NCBI GenBank assembly: GCA_013336035.1
Contig: JAAXUL010000057.1
Coordinates: forward strand, 1-17,730
DNA length: 17,730 nucleotides
Reading direction: 5' to 3'
Origin: Chloroflexales bacterium
GTDB lineage: Bacteria; Chloroflexota; Chloroflexia; Chloroflexales; Chloroflexaceae
Below the pieces are notes generated by a model, which made no database searches, had not been told where the DNA came from, and worked only from the letters and a program-made list of their open reading frames with translations. Both the position numbers and the translations under genes were made by a program. Positions 13,658 through 17,730 of the stretch are shown here, one piece after another; positions within the stretch are counted from its first letter, which is position 1; the number at the start of each line of letters is the position of its first letter.

Positions 13658-14695
13658 TCAGGGCAGCGGGTTCCAGAGGAGCGAGAAGCTGATGGCGAGG
13701 GCCGCCAGGAGCGCGCCGGCGGCCGCGAAGACGGCGCTGATCTCTGTGGCCTCGGCTCTGGTGACGAAAGTGAGGGGCAGGCTGCGAAACACTTCCTGGA
13801 GCTCGCCCGCGCTGGAGGCGGCGTAGTAGCCGCCCCCGGTCAACTCTGCGATCTCCTCCAGGGTCGCCTCGTCGATCCCGCGGCGGAAGCGGCCGCCGAA
13901 CCCGCCGGGCTGCGGCCCGCCGCCGAACCCGCCGGGCTGCGGCCCGCCGCACCACAGGCGTGACTGCGACCCGTTCTCGGTCCCGAAGCCGATGGTGTAG
14001 ACGCGCACCCCCCGGTCGGCGGCCTCCTGCGCGGCCTCCAGGGGCGGCGCGCCGGTGGTGGTGACCCCGTCGGTGAGCAGGACGATGATCTCGGGCGCGT
14101 ACTCGCCCGTCGGCGGCGCGGGCGCCGACCCCTCGCCGACGGGCGCGATGGCCGGGTTGACCTCGGCGATGGCGGCCAGGGCCTCGATGATGCCGCTGCC
14201 GATGGCCGTGCCGCGGCTCGGGGTCAGGTTGCCGACCGCGGCCTCGAGGGCGGCCCGGTTGGTCGTGGGCTGCTGGATCAGCTGCGCGAACCCGGCGAAG
14301 GCCACGACCCCGATCCGCGTGCCCGGGGGCTGGCGCTCGATGAACGAGCGCGCCGCCGCCTGGGCGGCGACGAGGCGGTTGGGCGCGATGTCCGTCGAGC
14401 ACATGCTGCGCGAGACGTCGATCGCCAGGATGATCGCCGTCTGATTGGTCGGCACCGCCACGACGGCCGTGGGGCGCGCCAGGGCGAGCACCAGGCCGAT
14501 CACCGCGAGGAGGAAGAGGGCGAAGGGGAAGTGGCGCCGCCACTGTGTGTACGGCGACAGCGCCTCGCGCACGAGCGACAGGCTGGAGTAGCGCACCGCG
14601 TAGCGGCGCCCGCGCCGCAGCATCCACAGGTACAGCCCGACGAGCGCGGGCGCGAGCCAGAGCAGCAGCAGGGACCACGGCCAGAGCAGATCCAT
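13658..14695 (-). CDS. VWA-domain membrane protein (BatA-like)
   Basis: The 345-residue protein follows the BatA/BatB plan: two N-terminal membrane helices (5-25, 56-74), a von Willebrand A domain facing the periplasm or outside, and a C-terminal helix (321-341). The metal-binding MIDAS is intact: D93-x-S95-x-S97 (DVSRSM), T163 (RGTAIG) and D209 (LLTDG). A Pro-Gln-Gly-Phe insertion (about 250-268) comes from an exact 27-bp tandem duplication. It is last in the moxR operon, starting 21 bp after the other VWA gene, with GGAGA just upstream of ATG 14695. Such proteins act with MoxR ATPases in assembling or activating extracytoplasmic complexes; the client here is unknown. No terminator was seen after it. 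Confidence 0.88.
   Translation of the reverse strand: MDLLWPWSLLLLWLAPALVGLYLWMLRRGRRYAVRYSSLSLVREALSPYTQWRRHFPFALFLLAVIGLVLALARPTAVVAVPTNQTAIILAIDVSRSMCSTDIAPNRLVAAQAAARSFIERQPPGTRIGVVAFAGFAQLIQQPTTNRAALEAAVGNLTPSRGTAIGSGIIEALAAIAEVNPAIAPVGEGSAPAPPTGEYAPEIIVLLTDGVTTTGAPPLEAAQEAADRGVRVYTIGFGTENGSQSRLWCGGPQPGGFGGGPQPGGFGGRFRRGIDEATLEEIAELTGGGYYAASSAGELQEVFRSLPLTFVTRAEATEISAVFAAAGALLAALAISFSLLWNPLP
13893..13946. repeat. Exact 27-bp tandem duplication inside VWA gene
   Basis: Positions 13893-13919 and 13920-13946 are identical 27-bp units; four further bases continue the pattern. In the protein this doubles the nonapeptide GGPQPGGFG. The length is a multiple of three, so the frame is kept. It sits between the VWA core and the next helix, in a probable surface loop, and looks like a recent slippage event. 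Confidence 0.9.
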
Positions 14696-14716
14696 CGGCG
14701 ATCTCCAGGGCGGCCG

Positions 14717-15706
14717 TCACGCCAGCCGGTTAAACCACAGGAACGAGCAGAGCCCGCCGGCGAGCAGGAGCAGCAGGCCGGCGCCCACGAACAGGGCCGT
14801 GACCTCGGTCGCCTCGGGCCTGGCCACCAGCCGCGCCGCCACCTCGTCGTAGATACCGCGCAGGCCCGCGCTGTCCTGCGGGCCGTAGTAGGCCCCGCCG
14901 GTCAGCTGCGCGATCTGGCGCAGGGCCTCCTCCTCGAGCCGCGAGTGCACGCTGAAGCCATCGAGCTGCAGCGTCGTCCCGGCCGCGCTCCCCACGCCCA
15001 CCGTGTAGATGCGCACGCCGCGCTCGGCCGCCGCCTGGGCCGCGGCGAGGGGGTCGGGCTGGGCGTTGTTCTCGCCGTCGCTGAGCAGAACGATCGCGGC
15101 GGGCGCGTACGTCCCCCGGGGCAGCGGGGTGGGGGTGGGCCCGTCCGCTGTCCCCGCGGGCCCCTCCCCGCCCGCGGCGGCGATGCTATTCAGGGCCGCC
15201 ATGATGCCCTCGCCGACCGAGGTGCCGCGCTGCGGGCTCAGGCGCTCGATGGCGGCGAGGATGGCGGGCTGGTCGCGCGTCGGGGCCTGCACGGCCAGCC
15301 CGCCGTCGCTGAAGGCCACGACGCCCACGAGGGCCGTGGCGGGCTGGCGCCGCACGAGCTCGCGGGCCACGGCCCTGGCCGCCTCCAGACGCGTCGGCTC
15401 CACGTCATCGGCGGCCATACTGGCGGAGACATCGACCACCAGGACCAGCGTGCCCTCCAGGCGGGGCAGGCTCACTATCGCCTGGGGGCGCGCGAGGGCG
15501 ACGCCGAGCAGCAGCAGCGCGATCAGGGAGAGGGCCGGCGGGATGTAGCGACGCGGGCCCGGCCCCGCCCCCGCCGTCTGCGCGAGCCCGAAGCCGCCGT
15601 AGCGCGCGGCGAGAGCTCGCCGCCGGCCCTGCGTCCTCAGGTAGAGGGCGACGAGGGGCGCCAGCAGCAGCAGCGAGCCGAGCATCGCGGGCCAGATAAA
15701 TGACAT
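14717..15706 (-). CDS. VWA-domain membrane protein (BatB-like)
   Basis: The 329-residue protein has the same layout as its neighbour: helices near 5-23, 54-72 and 301-320, with a VWA domain between the second and third. The MIDAS residues are present: D92-x-S94-x-S96 (DVSASM), T162 (RGTSVG) and D210 (LLSDG). A Gly/Pro/Thr-rich loop (178-198) interrupts the domain. I chose ATG at 15706 because its first 23 residues align without gaps with the paralogue's start (MSFIWPAML against MDLLWPWSL). An in-frame GTG at 15718 lies almost on top of the GGGAGG site, so it is less likely. It starts 19 bp after the DUF58 stop. The pair probably arose by duplication; they may form a hetero-oligomer. Confidence 0.88.
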   Translation of the reverse strand: MSFIWPAMLGSLLLLAPLVALYLRTQGRRRALAARYGGFGLAQTAGAGPGPRRYIPPALSLIALLLLGVALARPQAIVSLPRLEGTLVLVVDVSASMAADDVEPTRLEAARAVARELVRRQPATALVGVVAFSDGGLAVQAPTRDQPAILAAIERLSPQRGTSVGEGIMAALNSIAAAGGEGPAGTADGPTPTPLPRGTYAPAAIVLLSDGENNAQPDPLAAAQAAAERGVRIYTVGVGSAAGTTLQLDGFSVHSRLEEEALRQIAQLTGGAYYGPQDSAGLRGIYDEVAARLVARPEATEVTALFVGAGLLLLLAGGLCSFLWFNRLA

Positions 15707-15725
15707 AGGCAGGTCCACCCCTCCC

Positions 15726-16625
15726 TTAGCGCCGCCGCCGCTGCCGCAGCGACGCGAAGCGGACGATGGCGCGCACCAGGTCCTCCTCCGTCGAGAGGGC
15801 CAGGGCGTCCACGCCGGCGGCCTTGAGGGCCTCGCCCAGGGCGGCCGCGCGGCGCAGGGCGGCGGCGCGGAAGCGCTCGCGGAAGCGCCGGTCGTGGGTG
15901 TCCACGTAGAGCTGCTCGCCCGTCTCGGCGTCCTCCATGATGATCGGCCCGACGTCGGGCAGCTCGATCTCCCGCGGGTCCCACAGCCGCACGACGAGCA
16001 CCTCGTGGCGCTGGTTGAGCACCTTGAGCTGCCGCTCCCACCCCGGCACGCTGATGAAGTCCGAGATCACGAAGATCAGGGAGCGCCGCCGGACCGTACG
16101 CAGCCCGGCCTCGAGCAGCGCGCCGAGGTCGGTGAGGGGCGCGCGCGCGAGGGGCGGGCGGCGGAGCAGATCGTCGGCGAGGCGCAGGACCTGCAGGCGC
16201 CCGCCGCGGGCCGGCACCGTGCGCTCGACCCCGTCGCCATAGAAGATCGCGCCGACGCGGTTGCCGTGGCGGGTGAGCAGCCGGGCGAAGGTCGTGACGA
16301 CATCGATCAGCACCGTGCGCTTCTGGGCCTCGACGGTGCCGAAGTCCATCGAGGGGCTCAGGTCGAGCAGGAACCACGCGCTGATCTCGCGGTCCTCGGC
16401 GTACTGGCGCACATAGGGCGTCTCCATGCGCGCCGTGACATTCCAGTCGATGTAGCGGATATCGTCCCCGGGCTGGTACTCCCGCAGGTCGGCGAAGTCC
16501 ACCCCAGCCCCGTAGAAGAGGGTGCGGTAGTCGCCCTGGAGCAGGCCGTCGAGACGCCTGATCACCTGCCAGTCCAGGCGCTGGAGGATGCGCTCAGGCG
16601 CTGGCGCGGGCCTTGGCGTACTCAT
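15726..16625 (-). CDS. DUF58 protein of the MoxR operon
   Basis: The 299-residue protein matches DUF58 (PF01882), a VWA-related family that nearly always accompanies MoxR ATPases. The signature GVDFADLREYQPGDDIRYID then WNVTAR occupies residues 41-66, and a MIDAS-like DLSPSM is at 88-93. It has no signal peptide or membrane helix, so it is cytoplasmic, unlike the longer DUF58 proteins with N-terminal helices. ATG at 16625 is supported by GGAGGT nine bases upstream; it lies inside the end of moxR, overlapping by 32 bp, which implies translational coupling. The Arg-rich C terminus (RQRRRR) is notable. It may link MoxR to the two VWA membrane proteins. Confidence 0.9.
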   Translation of the reverse strand: MSTPRPAPAPERILQRLDWQVIRRLDGLLQGDYRTLFYGAGVDFADLREYQPGDDIRYIDWNVTARMETPYVRQYAEDREISAWFLLDLSPSMDFGTVEAQKRTVLIDVVTTFARLLTRHGNRVGAIFYGDGVERTVPARGGRLQVLRLADDLLRRPPLARAPLTDLGALLEAGLRTVRRRSLIFVISDFISVPGWERQLKVLNQRHEVLVVRLWDPREIELPDVGPIIMEDAETGEQLYVDTHDRRFRERFRAAALRRAAALGEALKAAGVDALALSTEEDLVRAIVRFASLRQRRRR

Positions 16626-17604
16626 GCAGCGGTACCTCCGGCATCTGGATGCGCTCGAGGATCTGCCGCAGCAGGTCATCGGCGCTGACGTTGTCCGAGA
16701 GGGCCTCGTACGAGAGCACGACGCGGTGGCGCATCACGTCGAGGGCGAGGTCGCGCACATCGTGGGGGAGGGCGTAGGCGCGCCCGCGCACGAAGGCGAG
16801 GGCGCGGGCCCCAAGGATGAGGTTGATCGAGGCGCGGGGGCTGGCCCCAAAGCTGATGTAGTGCTGGATGTCGCCGAGGCCCACCTCCTTCGGCTGGCGG
16901 GTAGCGCTCACCATGCGCACGGCGTACTCGATCAGGGCCGGGTCCACGTACACCGCATCGGCCTGGGCCTGGAGGGCCAGAAGCTCGTCGGTCGTGAGGG
17001 CCTTCTGCACGGCGGCGGGCCGGCCCGCCATGCGCTCGACGATCACGAACTCCTCGGTGGGGCTGGGGTAGCCGACAAGCACCTTGAGCATGAAGCGGTC
17101 CACCTGGGCCTCGGGCAGCGCGTAGGTGCCCTCTGTCTCGACCGGGTTCTGGGTGGCGAGCACCAGGAAGGGGCGCGGCACCGGGTGGGTCTCGCGCCCG
17201 ATCGTCACCTGGCGCTCCTGCATAACCTCGAGCAGGGCGCTCTGGACCTTAGCGGGGGCGCGGTTGATCTCGTCGGCGAGGAGCAGGTTGGCGAAGACGG
17301 GGCCGAGGGCGGTGCTGAACTCGCCGCTCTTCTGGTTGTAGACGCGGGTGCCCACCAGGTCGGCGGGGACGAGGTCGGGGGTAAACTGGATGCGCTTGAA
17401 CTCGCCGCCGATCGCCTCGGCCAGGGTCCTGATCGTCATCGTCTTGGCGAGCCCGGGCACGCCCTCGACGAGGAGATGGCCGCGGGCCAGCAGCGCGACG
17501 ATCAGCCGCTCCAGCAGATGGTCCTGGCCGACGATGACCTTCTTCACCTCGTAGAGCACGCGCTCCATCTGGGTCCCGCCCGCGGCGCCGGTGCGCTGTT
17601 CCAT
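16594..17604 (-). CDS. moxR: MoxR-family AAA+ ATPase
   Basis: The 336-residue protein is a MoxR AAA+ chaperone-like ATPase. The Walker A (GVPGLAKT), Walker B (LLADEINRAP) and sensor 1 (ATQNPVETEGTY) motifs are clear, followed by the arginine-containing LPEAQVDRF region and a C-terminal lid domain. MoxR proteins use ATP to remodel or insert cofactors into partners, usually together with VWA proteins. ATG at 17604 is chosen because AAAGG lies six bases upstream and the residues from an upstream start (17658) are not family-like. It heads a four-gene minus-strand unit: moxR, DUF58, VWA, VWA. A small inverted repeat encloses its ribosome binding site. No client gene, such as a cofactor enzyme, is visible beside it. 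Confidence 0.93.
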   Translation of the reverse strand: MEQRTGAAGGTQMERVLYEVKKVIVGQDHLLERLIVALLARGHLLVEGVPGLAKTMTIRTLAEAIGGEFKRIQFTPDLVPADLVGTRVYNQKSGEFSTALGPVFANLLLADEINRAPAKVQSALLEVMQERQVTIGRETHPVPRPFLVLATQNPVETEGTYALPEAQVDRFMLKVLVGYPSPTEEFVIVERMAGRPAAVQKALTTDELLALQAQADAVYVDPALIEYAVRMVSATRQPKEVGLGDIQHYISFGASPRASINLILGARALAFVRGRAYALPHDVRDLALDVMRHRVVLSYEALSDNVSADDLLRQILERIQMPEVPLHEYAKARASA

Positions 17605-17619
17605 ACGAGCCTTTCGTAT
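17602..17619 (-). promoter_or_regulatory. Inverted repeat around the moxR ribosome binding site
   Basis: On the minus strand ATACGA, AAGGC and TCGTAT follow in order (17619 to 17603): a perfect 6-bp inverted repeat whose loop holds the Shine-Dalgarno core and whose second arm runs into the ATG. This could limit initiation or be an operator. The arms are short. Confidence 0.35.
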
Positions 17620-17664
17620 CAAACCAGCCGTCCATGCGATTCGCGCACAACACCGCATGAAAAT

Positions 17665-17693
17665 GGTACACTTGTGCTGACGGCTGGCATCAA
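17665..17693 (-). promoter_or_regulatory. Candidate promoter of the moxR operon
   Basis: On the minus strand TTGATG (17693-17688) and TGTACC (17670-17665) are separated by 17 bp, about 60 bp upstream of the start codon. A 9-bp inverted repeat, CCAGCCGTC (17624-17632) and GACGGCTGG (17679-17687), spans the spacer and the leader. The -10 match is weak. Confidence 0.3.
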
Positions 17694-17730
17694 GGTCGAA
17701 GCCTCTGTAGTGCCATGAGTCTGTAAACCA

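Overview
The window is GC-rich, densely coded bacterial DNA. The gene content points to the Chloroflexota, probably the Roseiflexus/Chloroflexus side: a CUT1 sugar ABC operon without its own ATPase gene, a Tat lipoprotein copper oxidase, paired VWA proteins beside MoxR, and Dps plus DUF892 ferritin-like proteins. This placement is an inference from gene content and style; there is no rRNA or other marker gene here.

Layout. (1) 1-383 holds no convincing gene until a sigma70-type promoter at 304-332, which carries two copies of a perfect palindrome and drives a DUF4386-like membrane protein (384-1118). (2) 1211-3588 is a two-gene unit: a two-domain multicopper oxidase exported as a Tat lipoprotein, then a ZIP-family metal transporter with an extra extracytoplasmic domain. 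A DtxR/MntR-like inverted repeat overlaps the promoter -10. (3) 3589-4041 is decayed DNA with fragments of an isoprenylcysteine methyltransferase-type protein and a GH63/MGH1-type glycosidase. A 54-residue membrane smORF follows, then a thioredoxin-like [2Fe-2S] ferredoxin with an uncharacterised partner, and a strong terminator. (4) A Dps mini-ferritin lies on the minus strand. (5) 6141-12230 is an operon for carbohydrate uptake and breakdown: lipoprotein binding protein, two CUT1 permeases, a membrane-anchored TPR-like protein and a large GH144-like (Glycoamylase domain) enzyme with no signal peptide. Its leader has four successive hairpins, and a 17-bp perfect hairpin separates the binding-protein gene from the permeases. 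(6) A DUF892 ferritin-like gene with a terminator follows, then an amidohydrolase pseudogene. (7) On the minus strand from 17604 to 13658 is a MoxR AAA ATPase - DUF58 - VWA - VWA operon (Bat-type).

How it fits together. Two themes recur. One is metal and oxidative-stress handling (copper oxidase, ZIP transporter, Dps, DUF892, [2Fe-2S] ferredoxin). The other is import of an oligosaccharide, possibly beta-1,2-glucan derived, for cytoplasmic hydrolysis. The MoxR/VWA operon is a self-contained unit of unknown client. No mobile element, CRISPR array, tRNA or rRNA was seen. The most original candidates are the metal-box-controlled oxidase-ZIP pair, the sugar operon with its cytoplasmic GH144-like enzyme and TPR-like membrane protein, and the structured leaders that place Shine-Dalgarno sequences inside hairpins.
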